Notes: generated by a model not told the origin, from the sequence alone. Positions 17,718-26,913 are shown, counted from the stretch's first letter. The stretch is DNA of 64,000 bases from V1-33 sp964523105 (GCA_964523105.1 CAZFZN010000021.1:1-64000); one strand, 5' to 3'. A program made the numbers and translations.

Positions 17718-18866
17718 CTAGACAAGACTTTCCGACAGTGCGGAGCTGACCTGCTTTCCGTTGGCCGGGGCGCCCCGGTCCGGTGCGACGACAGGAACAA
17801 ATTTGCTCCCTGCGGCGGAAATGCCAGGCGAATGCAACGGCACCGGTGCACCGTGATTCTGCAGGGAAAGGGAAGCGGCCTCGAGAATCTGCACCACCTT
17901 CATGCCATCGATGCCGGACGAAATCGGCTGCTCAGACTTCCGGATACACTCCAAAAAGTGCTGGCACTCGACCTTCAACGGCTCCTCGTGCCTGATGTGG
18001 GGAATGCGACAGTCCCCGTAATGGTAGGCAAACTGGAACTCACCGAAGGTGTCGTAATAGGGAGGGCAGTCCACCCTGATGTCGTAAACCTTGACGGCAT
18101 CCCGCCCCAGGAGGTCGTCATAAACGATCATGCCCTCCGTGCCCACGATCGTCATCTCCCGCACTTTGCGGGGCTCGAGCCAGCTGTTCTGAATCGTGGC
18201 CAGGCGGTTGCCGCTGAAAGCCAGGGAAGTGATGCTGGTGTCTTCGACTCCGCGATTCACATTCGAGCGGCCCACGCAATTCACCGACAAGGGATATTCG
18301 CCGAGAATGCTCAGGATGATGGAAATGTCGTGCGGCGCCAAATCCCAGGTAACATTGATGTCTTTCTGGAACAGACCAAAGTTCAATCTTCTGGCGTGGA
18401 TGTGCCGGACCTCCCCAATTTCCCCCGATTTCACGATTTCGATGACCTTGCGCACCACCGCCGAATAAAGAAACGTGTGCCCCGTCATCATGACGACGCC
18501 CATTTCGCCGGCCAGTCCGACCAATTCGTCACACTCATGGACGGAGGCTGCGAGCGGCTTTTCCACCAGAGTGTGCTTTCCGGCGAGCAGGCTGGCCCGG
18601 GCAAGTTTATGATGGCTCGCCACAGGCGTGGCGATGACAACAGCGTCCGGATTCGCACGTTCGATCAACTCGCTGAAGTCCGGGGTCGCCAGGACGCCGG
18701 GATGCATTTTGCTGATGTGATCCAGCCGCTCTGCACTCCGGTCGCACAGTCCAACCAGGCGGCAGTCACGCAGGCTTTGGAAGTTCCGCGCCAGATTCGG
18801 CCCCCAATAGCCGCACCCGACAAGTGCGACTGTGACCGGCTCACAGGATATTGATTCGGACTTCAA
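17718..18866 (-). CDS. Gfo/Idh/MocA-family sugar-nucleotide oxidoreductase
   Basis: 382 residues, apparently starting at a TTG at 18866, only six bases after the stop of the sugar transferase gene. No in-frame ATG precedes the NAD-binding motif VALVGCGYWGPN. HTLVEKPLAASVHECDELV carries the EKP signature lysine, and the C-terminal beta-sheet dimer domain contains HDISIILSILGEYP with the conserved histidine. WbpB/WlbA-type members oxidise C3 of UDP-sugars as a step before transamination, and the adjacent DegT gene fits that. The exact substrate is not deducible. The TTG start has no strong ribosome-binding site. Confidence 0.85.
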   Translation of the reverse strand: MKSESISCEPVTVALVGCGYWGPNLARNFQSLRDCRLVGLCDRSAERLDHISKMHPGVLATPDFSELIERANPDAVVIATPVASHHKLARASLLAGKHTLVEKPLAASVHECDELVGLAGEMGVVMMTGHTFLYSAVVRKVIEIVKSGEIGEVRHIHARRLNFGLFQKDINVTWDLAPHDISIILSILGEYPLSVNCVGRSNVNRGVEDTSITSLAFSGNRLATIQNSWLEPRKVREMTIVGTEGMIVYDDLLGRDAVKVYDIRVDCPPYYDTFGEFQFAYHYGDCRIPHIRHEEPLKVECQHFLECIRKSEQPISSGIDGMKVVQILEAASLSLQNHGAPVPLHSPGISAAGSKFVPVVAPDRGAPANGKQVSSALSESLV

Positions 18867-18872
18867 GCAGTC

Positions 18873-19799
18873 TTACACGATTGGTTGTGTCGCATGCCCT
18901 GGCAGAGCGACGTCATCCTGCCGGTCCGAAACCGGAGCCTGGCGCCACGAGTATTCCATGGCCTGAAGCAGGAGTGAGGGGACGGTTGCGAGGATGATCG
19001 TGAGGTCCAGCAAAGGGGACATCCGTTCAGCATACTTAACATCCATGGCGACCATCTGATTGAATGTGGTGCGGTTTTTCCCGCCGACCTGCCAAAAGCC
19101 CGTCAATCCTGGCGGCGCCTGAAATCTGGCTTTTTGACGCCCCTCGAAGAGCGGGTATTCCTTGGCTGTGCAGGGCCGGGGCCCCACCAGGCTCATCTCG
19201 CCCGTGATCACATTGAATATCTGCGGCAACTCATCCAACGCGAGCGCTCTGAGGAACCTTCCCCCGGGAATGATTCGACTGTCATCGAATTCGTCCAGTT
19301 TCCGCAGCACTCCGTTTCGTTTAGCAATGTTCCGGAAATGGCTTTCGTGCCTTCCGGTATCAGCACGCGGGTGCATGCTCCTGAATTTTCGGATGATGAA
19401 AGGCCTTCCGCCAAAGCCAATTCTGGTCTGAGAAAAGAACACAGGGCCCCGGCTGGCGACTTTGATCCAAAGCCCAATGATCAGCATGAGCAAGCCCCAT
19501 AAAGGAAACGTGGCCAGAACCAAAGTGATATCGAGGACCCTTTTCCAACGCGGGAAGCGGAGGCTGCCCTCGGCCAAAGGGAGAATCTCGAACGGTTGAT
19601 GACCCGACTCCGTGCCTTCGCTGGATCCGGCAGTTGCGTTCCAGTGAACTGAATCCGGCTCGAGGCCACGCTTCGCCTCAGCGACGCGCTCAGGCAAGCT
19701 GCCGCCCTTGGTCAGGCCTGCAAAGGTCGACAATTCAGGTGCGTGTCGATTACCTTTACATGATATATCAGGTTTTGTCAATCGAGTTGATGTGTTCAT
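18873..19799 (-). CDS. Polyprenyl-phosphate sugar-1-phosphate transferase (bacterial sugar transferase)
   Basis: 308 residues. The first 75 are low in conservation and are encoded by AT-rich DNA. Then come a hydrophobic re-entrant helix (RVLDITLVLATFPLWGLLMLII) and the cytosolic PF02397 core: GPVFFSQTRIGFGGRPFIIRKFRSM, ALDELPQIFNVITGEMSLVGPRP and RFQAPPGLTGFWQVGGKNRTTF. It starts synthesis by loading a sugar phosphate onto undecaprenyl phosphate. It is the first gene of the block and lies downstream of a sigma-54-type promoter match. The ATG at 19799 has AGGA directly against it, which is too close for a good ribosome site, so the start is a little uncertain. Confidence 0.92.
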   Translation of the reverse strand: MNTSTRLTKPDISCKGNRHAPELSTFAGLTKGGSLPERVAEAKRGLEPDSVHWNATAGSSEGTESGHQPFEILPLAEGSLRFPRWKRVLDITLVLATFPLWGLLMLIIGLWIKVASRGPVFFSQTRIGFGGRPFIIRKFRSMHPRADTGRHESHFRNIAKRNGVLRKLDEFDDSRIIPGGRFLRALALDELPQIFNVITGEMSLVGPRPCTAKEYPLFEGRQKARFQAPPGLTGFWQVGGKNRTTFNQMVAMDVKYAERMSPLLDLTIILATVPSLLLQAMEYSWRQAPVSDRQDDVALPGHATQPIV

Positions 19800-20361
19800 T
19801 CCTAATAATTATAGAAATCAAAGGCCGGTCGTTCAAAAATCGGAGAAATTACAACCAATTCAGATAAAGTGCCAGTTATTACAGGTGACTGCGCAGATGT
19901 GCAAGAAATTATTGAGAGTATTATCAAAACTGGCCTTTCAGCGAAGGAGGATGTTTACCTGTAGCATCAGATTATTCAGCGATTCGTGGCCGCAAGTCTC
20001 GTGCCTGACAAAATCAAGCTGGTATCGACTACGACAATACATTCTTTACACTTTTCCCGCCTGATTGTGACGCAGAAATGGCGTTTCGTTGCGCTGTCGT
20101 GGCCATTTAAGGCTTTTACCTAGGCGCCGGACAGGAGAACCAAGTGTCAGCGTGTCATGGACATGCGATCCATGTTGGGAAACCTTACACTTTCAGGGGT
20201 CCTCCGGATTTTCCCCGTGCCCGCCCGGACCATAGGATCACCCGGCAGCGGAAGGGCAACCTCACCCAAAGTGATGGCGCAGCTGCTCGGTGCCAACCCG
20301 GAGGCAGCCCGGAGGACCTGCGTCCCGCAAAATAATGGCAAGGGCCAGGCAGCTGGTGCCG
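19800..20361. other. 562-base intergenic region heading the polysaccharide block
   Basis: No gene is seen. The part nearest the sugar transferase gene (about 19800-20070) is clearly AT-rich against the GC-rich surroundings and probably forms a 5' leader. It holds the -24/-12 promoter match at 19992-20005. The part nearest cinA (20100-20361) is GC-rich and has several short inverted repeats such as ACATGCGATCCATGT (20160-20174), but no structure I can assign to a known riboswitch. Confidence 0.7.
19992..20005 (-). promoter_or_regulatory. Candidate sigma-54 (-24/-12) promoter of polysaccharide block
   Basis: On the minus strand the sequence is GGCACGAGACTTGC, with GG and GC separated by exactly ten bases. 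It matches the consensus TGGCACG-N4-TTGC at all positions except the first T. Transcription would begin near 19980, leaving a leader of about 180 bases before the sugar transferase ATG. RpoN control is known for PEP-CTERM/exopolysaccharide genes with PrsR-type activators. No activator gene is in the window. Confidence 0.65.
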
Positions 20362-21615
20362 TCAGGCGATCCGGCTCAACCGGCGGCGTAACAAGTCGAG
20401 GGCCGTTTGAGCCGCAAGGTTTTTGAAGCCTTCGCGTTCAAGGCGGAGGATGTGGTGCTCTACGACCGGTTCCGGCTGCGCGCGGGAGGCGAGGGCAATG
20501 AAGACCGTGCCGACAGGTTTGGTCTCGCTGCCGCCGCCGGGCCCCGCGATGCCGGTGAGAGCGAGCGCGTGGTCGGCGCGGCTGGCGGCGAGGCAACCGG
20601 ATGCCATGGCCCCGGCAACCTCGCGGCTCACGGCTCCGTGCGCGGCGAGCATAGCGGGCGGGACGCCGAGGATTTCCGTCTTGGCTTCGTTCGCATAGGT
20701 GACGAAGGCGCGGCCGAACACGTTGGAAGCGCCGGGAATGTTGGTAATGCGGTGCGCCACACAGCCGCCGGTGCAGCTTTCCGCGACGGATACGGTTTGG
20801 CCCATGCGCGTGAGCAAGTCCACGACGACATGCTCGATGGGCACGTCGTCTGAAGCGAAATAATTACGCGGAAAGGCCGCGGCGATGATCGTTTCCGCGG
20901 CGGCCAGCTGCTCCGCAGTGCCGATGACACGGACGATGACCTCGCCGGGCCGTGCACAGTAGCCGAGTTCGATGTCGCCTAGCGAAAGCAGGGGCTCCTC
21001 CACGGTGGTGCTGACTTGCGTCTCGCCGAGGCCGCTGAGTTTGTAATTCCCCATCTTCCGCACCCCTGTCCCTGCGGTGATGGTTTTCAGAATGGGCACG
21101 ACCAACCTGGTGAACATCGGCTTCAGTTCGCGGGGCGGGCCGGGCAGCAGCAGGAGGTGCGGTGACAGCGCGCCCGCGGCGGCCGGCACCGGATGCGGAG
21201 GAAGATAAAGCCCCGGCGCAGTGCCGAACTCGTTGTGCAGCACGGTCGCGCCTTCAGGGACCATCACCTGCCGGCGCGTATGATGATTCATTTCACGCTT
21301 CCGCAAAGAGAGATAGGTCTTGATGTGCGTGTGCACCCCGGCGTCCTCGCGCATCGACAAGCCAAGCAATTCGGCGGTCATCTCACGGGTGATGTCATCG
21401 CTCGTCGGCCCCAGCCCGCCGGTCACAATCACGATTTCCGCACGGCCCACAGTTTCGCGCAGCGCCTCTTTGATGACTTCCCCGTCAGGAACGGCCAGCT
21501 GCCGGGCGATGCGCAGGCCGAACGGAAACAGATTCGCCCCCAGCCATGAGAGGTGCGTGTTGATGGTGCTGCCGAGCAGCAGTTCAGTGCCGGTGTTGAT
21601 GAGTTCGAGGCGCAT
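20362..21615 (-). CDS. cinA: CinA-family protein: nicotinamide-nucleotide amidohydrolase / competence-damage protein
   Basis: 417 residues in the full two-domain CinA form. The N-terminal MoaB/MogA-like domain has LINTGTELLLGSTINTHLSWLGANL and IVTGGLGPTSDDITRE. The C-terminal PncC-type amidase domain has SVAESCTGGCVAHRITNIPGAS with the catalytic serine and the ALTGIAGPGGGSETKPVGTVFIAL loop. It deamidates NMN in pyridine-nucleotide recycling and hydrolyses ADP-ribose in some species. It is transcribed leftward, 37 bases after the symporter gene. Confidence 0.92.
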   Translation of the reverse strand: MRLELINTGTELLLGSTINTHLSWLGANLFPFGLRIARQLAVPDGEVIKEALRETVGRAEIVIVTGGLGPTSDDITREMTAELLGLSMREDAGVHTHIKTYLSLRKREMNHHTRRQVMVPEGATVLHNEFGTAPGLYLPPHPVPAAAGALSPHLLLLPGPPRELKPMFTRLVVPILKTITAGTGVRKMGNYKLSGLGETQVSTTVEEPLLSLGDIELGYCARPGEVIVRVIGTAEQLAAAETIIAAAFPRNYFASDDVPIEHVVVDLLTRMGQTVSVAESCTGGCVAHRITNIPGASNVFGRAFVTYANEAKTEILGVPPAMLAAHGAVSREVAGAMASGCLAASRADHALALTGIAGPGGGSETKPVGTVFIALASRAQPEPVVEHHILRLEREGFKNLAAQTALDLLRRRLSRIA

Positions 21616-21652
21616 ATTGAAGGCCGTCCGGCGTTCAGGACCTGGCAGTTGC

Positions 21653-23212
21653 TTATTTGGCAGCCGCTTTAACCGGAGTGCGGAAACAGAGGGCTACCGC
21701 ACCGGTGACGAGCGTTCCCAGGGTGACGCGCCACTGAAAATCCAGTGCCTGGCGTTCCGGTTTTGACGGGTTTAGATCGGTGAGGCTGAGACTAATGACT
21801 GCGGCGATACCGCAGATCATGGCAATGATGTTGCCGGTGTCACTGCCGCGCGTTTTGGTGAAGATGGCGACGAAGAAAATCGCAAGCAGCGATCCGAAGG
21901 TGAAACCGAGAATGCCAAGGACGAGGGGGATGATTTCGGCAGCAGGATTGTGAGCCATGTACCATGCGGTCACGACACCCACCACGATAATGAAGCCGGC
22001 GAAAAGCACTGTGCTCCAGCGCAGGACGCGGACGCTGCGAGCCTCCGTGACCTCACCTTTCATGCGGGGAAAAACGAAATCGCGGGCAAAACTGGTAGCC
22101 AGAGCATTGAGGGCGGTGCTCAGCGATCCCATAGCCGTGGCGAGGATGCCGGCGATTACAATGCCGCGCACTCCAGGCGGCATTTCGTGCATAATAAAGT
22201 AAGGGTAAATCTCGCGCTTCTCCACCGGCAGGCCCGGATTGGGATTGGCCTGGTAGTAGGCATAGAGCAAAATGCCGATGAGAATGAAAGAGAAGACAAT
22301 GGGCACATCCACGATTCCAGAAAGGATTGTGGCACGGGCGCTTTCCCTGCGGTCTTTGGCCGTCAACATGCGCTGCACCGTGTCCTGGTCTATGCCATGC
22401 GTCGCCATGGTGACGAAGGTGGAGGCGACGAAGGCGGCCCAGACGGTGTACTGCGAAGTGATCACGTTGATGAACCAGGCCCATGCGCCGGGTTCGTCCG
22501 GTTTGGCGACATTCCAGAAGACCGGCTCCTTCACATGCTGCATGGCACCGCTCCATCCACCGGGGACTTTCATGAGCAGGAAGGTGATAGTGAAGCCGAG
22601 CGCGGCGACGAGCACGCCCACCTGAATGAAGTCCGTCCAAATCACCGCCCGCATACCGCCGGCCGTGGTGTAAAGCGCGGTGAGCAGACTGATGACCACA
22701 AGCGCGGCGGCGAAAATCCAGAATTTCTCATCTGCGCTCACGGCCCCGCCTTTGAACGCGGCGTAGGCGATGACCAGCACGATGGCTGCGACGTAGAGCC
22801 GCGTGCCCATCGCAAGGACGCGGGTAACCAGAAAGGTGCCGGACGCGGCGATGCGCGAGCCCTTGCCGAACCGGTTTCCGAGGAATTCGTAGAGCGAAAT
22901 GACGCCGTGTTTGTAGAAGACCGGAATGAAAACGAAGCTGACGATGATGCGCGCCATTATCGTGCCGATGGCTAACTGGAGATACGTCCAGTTCAGCCGC
23001 GCATAGCCGCTTTCCGGCGCGCCGAGAAACGTGGCGGCACTGATTTCCGCCGCGAGGATGCTGGCCAGCACCGCCCACCAGGCGATCTGACGGTCGCCGA
23101 GTGTATAGCCTTCCACGCTGCCGCTTTTGCTGCGCTGGGAGAGGCCGATGCCGATGATAAGAGCGAAGTAGAGGCAGACGACGAGCGTGTCGGTAATCGC
23201 TTTCCAGTCCAT
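21653..23212 (-). CDS. Sodium:solute symporter (SSS family)
   Basis: 519 residues starting at the ATG at 23212. The frame opens five codons earlier at a TTG that I do not favour. About 13 membrane helices are visible. The N-terminal half shows the SSS layout with GYTLGDRQIAWWAVLASILAAEISAATFLGAPESGY, where the sodium-site and substrate-site helices lie, and ILATAMGSLSTALNALATSFARDF follows later. It couples solute uptake to the sodium gradient across the inner membrane. The substrate cannot be named; sugars, sialic acid, proline or carboxylates are all possible. Confidence 0.88.
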   Translation of the reverse strand: MDWKAITDTLVVCLYFALIIGIGLSQRSKSGSVEGYTLGDRQIAWWAVLASILAAEISAATFLGAPESGYARLNWTYLQLAIGTIMARIIVSFVFIPVFYKHGVISLYEFLGNRFGKGSRIAASGTFLVTRVLAMGTRLYVAAIVLVIAYAAFKGGAVSADEKFWIFAAALVVISLLTALYTTAGGMRAVIWTDFIQVGVLVAALGFTITFLLMKVPGGWSGAMQHVKEPVFWNVAKPDEPGAWAWFINVITSQYTVWAAFVASTFVTMATHGIDQDTVQRMLTAKDRRESARATILSGIVDVPIVFSFILIGILLYAYYQANPNPGLPVEKREIYPYFIMHEMPPGVRGIVIAGILATAMGSLSTALNALATSFARDFVFPRMKGEVTEARSVRVLRWSTVLFAGFIIVVGVVTAWYMAHNPAAEIIPLVLGILGFTFGSLLAIFFVAIFTKTRGSDTGNIIAMICGIAAVISLSLTDLNPSKPERQALDFQWRVTLGTLVTGAVALCFRTPVKAAAK

Positions 23213-23274
23213 GCAGTGGAGAAACAAAAAAAAGCACCACGGCAGCGGACTGTCGGGGCGCAGGATGAAAGCGG

Positions 23275-23844
23275 TTACCTCTTCTTCGGAATTTTCAGCG
23301 TCTTGCCGTCCACGATGAGGTCGGACTTGAGGCCGTTGGCGGATTTGATGGAGGCCACGCTGACGCCATATCTTTTAGAGAGGCCGTAGAGGGTGTCGCC
23401 GGACTTAACCTTGACGTAGGTGGGCTTGGCCGCCGGTTTGGGTTTGGGCTTCGGCTTGCTGCTGGAACGGCTGGCGGTGCTGGTCGAGGTCTTGCGGACG
23501 GTGGAGCCGCTGCCGGTGGACGCCGTGGTCCGCACCGGTTCCGGCTCCGGGGTGTAGGCGGGATGCGCTGCCGGTCCGCTGTCCGCAGGCTGCGTGTAGA
23601 GGGCGGTATCCGTCGGCCGGTCCTTCACACCGGAGACGCCGGCGCCGCGGGCGGCCCAGTCCTCGCGGTAATTGCCGTCCTCATCGAAGGGATACTCCTC
23701 CTTTGAGAGTTTCGTATTGGGCGAGGTGTAGTCCACGACATGCTCATAGCCGGTCTTTTGGGTATTCTCGCAGGAGGGGAGGAGCAGGCCGCAGGCCGCG
23801 AGCGCAGCCAGCCCGGTGGTCAGTCGGAAGGGGAACGTGGTCAT
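23275..23844 (-). CDS. LysM-domain lipoprotein
   Basis: 189 residues starting at the ATG at 23844, where the signal peptide begins (LTTGLAALAACGLLLPSCEN). The LPSC sequence is a plausible lipobox, so the protein is probably lipid-anchored. A linker rich in Ser, Thr, Lys and Pro, including a KPKPKPKP run, leads to a C-terminal LysM domain (YVKVKSGDTLYGLSKRYGVSVASIKSANGL) that binds peptidoglycan. It is divergent from the PBP2 gene 161 bases away, so the two cell-wall genes share a promoter region. An upstream extension of the frame to 23985 lacks support. Confidence 0.85.
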   Translation of the reverse strand: MTTFPFRLTTGLAALAACGLLLPSCENTQKTGYEHVVDYTSPNTKLSKEEYPFDEDGNYREDWAARGAGVSGVKDRPTDTALYTQPADSGPAAHPAYTPEPEPVRTTASTGSGSTVRKTSTSTASRSSSKPKPKPKPAAKPTYVKVKSGDTLYGLSKRYGVSVASIKSANGLKSDLIVDGKTLKIPKKR

Positions 23845-24005
23845 GAGCGGGCAGAATAGGACCACTTTGGGCAATGGCAACCAGTCGCTGCCGCCAGTGC
23901 GAAATTCCCGGCACACGCCTTGCAGGGCGAGCGCGGTGTCCCCTGGAAACTGCCGCTGGCATACCCGCCGCCTGTGCATAAACATGCGGGCGAACTCACC
24001 ACCCC

Positions 24006-26369
24006 ATGAACTTACGGCCCCTCACCTGTTTCATCGCCATCGGCGCGACGACCGTCCTGGTTTCCGCTCAGGACGAAGTGCGTCCGCCCAAAGCAGTGCC
24101 GGTGCCGGAGGAGGTGCCGGAGGAAATTCGCCCGGCGGATCCGGTCCCCGGCATTCCTCCCAAAGCGAAACCGGTGGAGGACGGCGAGCCGATTCCGGAC
24201 GATCCGCCGCCGAATGAGCCGTGGGAGCCCGAAGAGGACCGGAAAGCGCGCCTGAAGGAGGAAGCAAAGCTTCAAGAGGAGCAGGAGAAGGCCAACAAGG
24301 AAACAGAGCGCCAGTTGCAGGAAATGGAAGAGGAGGAAAGCGAGGTCATCAAAGTCCGCGCGGTGCCGAAGGAGGAGACTGCGCCCGGCGTGCCGCTGCT
24401 TCCGCGCGAAATGCGGCCGGAGAAGCCGAAAATCCCCATCGCCAAGGACACGGATCCCAATGCCAAACCGCTCTCACTGCTCGTACCGGGCCCGCGTGGA
24501 CTCATCGTGGACCGCCACGGCCAGCCGCTCGCCCAGAACAAAGTCGCTCATTACATCGGTCTTCAGCTCCCGATGCAGGAAGGGCTGAAGGATGTGGAGA
24601 TTCTGGACCGGGCGCGCGGTCCCCTGGCGTTTTGTCAGGCGCAGTTGAACGAAAAGTGGGAGCTGTCCGACGCGGATATCATCGCACATTACAAGAAACG
24701 CCGCTGGGTGCCGATCTACAGCTCCGCGCTCGTGCCGGAGGACCGCGTGGCGAAACTCGGCGACACGCTGCCTCCCGGAGTCGTCCTGCGTCCCATTTTC
24801 CTGCGCACCTATCCGGAAAACATGCTGGCCGGCCACCTCGTCGGGCACATGGGAAAAAACGAAAACGGATTCTTCAGCGCTCACCATCAGGATCTCCAGT
24901 CGGAAGAGTTGATGTGGCCGCCCACCGTGGGCCGCAACGGCCTCGAAAAGCGATTCGACAAGGAACTGACCGGGGAGCCTGGAACGTATTCCGCGCTCTT
25001 CGACTCCAGCGGAAAGAAGCTCGCCGAGGAATCCACCCGGCCGCGTGCCGGACACACCGTGGTGACCACGCTCGATATCGAAATGCAGAAGATCGTGGAG
25101 CGCAAGATGCGCGAGGAGGACGTGCGGGGCGCCTTCGTCATCATGGACGTGAAGACCGGGGATGTCGTGACGATGGCTTCAACTCCGTGCTTCGATCCCA
25201 ACGACTGGGTGTACGGCGTGAACGAGGAGTATCTGCAGAAACAGATCAATCACCCGGAGAAGCCGCTCTTCTGCCGATCGCTGCAGGGTCTCTATCCGCC
25301 GGCGTCCACTTTCAAGATCATCACCTGCCTCGCCGCGCTGGAAACGGATGACTTCAGCCCTTCCAGTGAACTCTCCTGCCCTCCCGGCATGTATTTCAAC
25401 AAGATCTACATCCGGAATCACAGCCGGAACCATGAAGGCAGCATGGACGTGGAACGCGCCATCATGCGCTCGTGCAATACCTGGATGTTCCAGGCCGCGA
25501 GAATCTGCGGTCCGGGTGCCCTCAGCAGCATGGCGATCCGGTTTGGTTTCGGGGACAAAACGGGCATTTGTCTCGACAGCATGGAACTGCCCGGCTTCAT
25601 GCCCACGCCGGAGTATTACGCCTCCCGCAAAGGCAGCATGACCGGCGGCATCCTTGCCATCACCTCCATCGGTCAGGGCATGGTGCTATCCACACCGCTG
25701 CAGGTGTGCCAAATGATGGCCGGCGTGGCCCGCGGCGATGCCGTGCCCCGCCCGCGGCTGGTGCGGCTTGTCCAGGATGTGGATGGCAGGGTGGTGCAGT
25801 ATTTTCCGCCCACCACCCGTGCGCCGCTCGGACTGGAGCAGGTGAATCTCGACGCCGTGCGCCGCGGCATGAGGGATGTGGTTTACGGCGGCGGCGGCAC
25901 CGGCTCGAGAGCCTCCAACAACTACGTCACCATCGCCGGCAAGACCGGCACCGGCGAATGGAAGGAATCCCGCGGCACCAAGCAGTATGTCGCATGGTTC
26001 GCCGGCTTCATTCCTTACAAAAATCCCGAGTACGCCTACGTCTGTCTTTATGAAGGGGATCCCGGAGATTCGATTTCCGGCGGCCGCAAAGTCGCCCCGA
26101 TTGTCGGCGATGTCTTCAACGATATTTACAAAGCGAAGAAGAAGAACGGTGAACTGCAGAAGCCCGACCCGGAGGAACAGGAGGAAATCGCGAAAGTCAA
26201 GAATGCGAAACGGAGCGAGACCGCGCCGGCGCCCGCGGCCGCCGTCACCACTCCCACACCGCCGCCCGAAAAACCGAAACGCGGCCTGCGCTGGCTGTTC
26301 AGCCGCAAGAAGCCGCCGCAGCAGCCGGCACCGGCCCCGCCGCCGCCAACCCGTCCGCCCGGACGATAA
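24006..26369 (+). CDS. mrdA: Penicillin-binding protein 2 (class B transpeptidase)
   Basis: 787 residues. Active-site motifs are complete: STFK with Ser434, SCN at 489-491 and KTGT at 646-649. The pedestal domain precedes them from about residue 155. Two features are odd. The N-terminus looks like a cleavable signal peptide (about 22 residues, ending VSAQ) rather than the usual uncleaved anchor. It is followed by about 120 residues rich in Pro, Glu and Lys with a likely coiled coil. A basic, proline-rich C-terminal tail of about 85 residues extends past the enzyme. It cross-links peptidoglycan during elongation, probably with the RodA encoded at 51211. Confidence 0.92.
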   Translation: MNLRPLTCFIAIGATTVLVSAQDEVRPPKAVPVPEEVPEEIRPADPVPGIPPKAKPVEDGEPIPDDPPPNEPWEPEEDRKARLKEEAKLQEEQEKANKETERQLQEMEEEESEVIKVRAVPKEETAPGVPLLPREMRPEKPKIPIAKDTDPNAKPLSLLVPGPRGLIVDRHGQPLAQNKVAHYIGLQLPMQEGLKDVEILDRARGPLAFCQAQLNEKWELSDADIIAHYKKRRWVPIYSSALVPEDRVAKLGDTLPPGVVLRPIFLRTYPENMLAGHLVGHMGKNENGFFSAHHQDLQSEELMWPPTVGRNGLEKRFDKELTGEPGTYSALFDSSGKKLAEESTRPRAGHTVVTTLDIEMQKIVERKMREEDVRGAFVIMDVKTGDVVTMASTPCFDPNDWVYGVNEEYLQKQINHPEKPLFCRSLQGLYPPASTFKIITCLAALETDDFSPSSELSCPPGMYFNKIYIRNHSRNHEGSMDVERAIMRSCNTWMFQAARICGPGALSSMAIRFGFGDKTGICLDSMELPGFMPTPEYYASRKGSMTGGILAITSIGQGMVLSTPLQVCQMMAGVARGDAVPRPRLVRLVQDVDGRVVQYFPPTTRAPLGLEQVNLDAVRRGMRDVVYGGGGTGSRASNNYVTIAGKTGTGEWKESRGTKQYVAWFAGFIPYKNPEYAYVCLYEGDPGDSISGGRKVAPIVGDVFNDIYKAKKKNGELQKPDPEEQEEIAKVKNAKRSETAPAPAAAVTTPTPPPEKPKRGLRWLFSRKKPPQQPAPAPPPPTRPPGR

Positions 26370-26498
26370 GGCTGCTCCTTCCCTGCCGGTTCTGCCGCTC
26401 CGCCGGAACGGCCGGCCTCCCGCAGAGCCCCGCAAAATCCCCTGGCAGGCGTGCGATCTGCGCTTAATACGCGCGCCCCATTAGCAAACAATTCCTCC

Positions 26499-26894
26499 AT
26501 GCACAAATTCCTCCTCCCTGCTCTCGCCGTTGTGTTCGTCAGCCGCGTCACCGCTGCCGATGAAGTGGATTTCAAGAAGGACATCGCCCCGGTCCTCGAA
26601 ACCTCCTGCGTCAAATGCCACAACCCGGAAAAGAAGAAGGGCAAACTCGACATGAGCACCAAAGAAGCGTTCATGAAGGGTGGCGGCGACGGCAAAATCG
26701 TGGAGCCTGGCAAAGCCGACGACAGCGCCATGATCAAATCCATCCTCCTGCCTGAAGATCACGATGACGCCATGCCCCCGCAGGACAAGGCGCCGCGTCC
26801 CACGGCGGCCCAGATCGAGGCCTTCAAAAAGTGGATCAATGCCGGGGCCAGCTGGCCGGATGGCGTCACTTTGAAGGCCGCAGAGAGCAAGTAA
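26499..26894 (+). CDS. Small exported cytochrome c (planctomycete-type) domain protein
   Basis: 131 residues starting at the ATG at 26499. A signal peptide (FLLPALAVVFVSRVTAA) precedes the short PSC1-like domain: DFKKDIAPVLETSCVKCHNPEKKKGKLDMS, with a single CxxCH haem-binding site, and later AMPPQD and IEAFKKWINAGASWPDG. In Planctomycetes and Verrucomicrobia this domain usually fronts large PSD1 proteins; here it stands alone. It is a periplasmic electron carrier or sensor. It follows PBP2 by 130 bases and converges with the radical SAM gene, whose stop is 19 bases away. Confidence 0.85.
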   Translation: MHKFLLPALAVVFVSRVTAADEVDFKKDIAPVLETSCVKCHNPEKKKGKLDMSTKEAFMKGGGDGKIVEPGKADDSAMIKSILLPEDHDDAMPPQDKAPRPTAAQIEAFKKWINAGASWPDGVTLKAAESK

Positions 26895-26913
26895 GTGCGC
26901 TCCCCGGGCGCAG

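Noticed and set aside
20100..20360. Possible cyclic di-GMP riboswitch (minus strand GGGACGCAGGTCCTCCGG)
   Set aside because: One segment resembles the GEMM core, but the conserved upstream CAGGGCAAACC, the receptor and the second stem are missing, and it lies too far from the sugar transferase gene.
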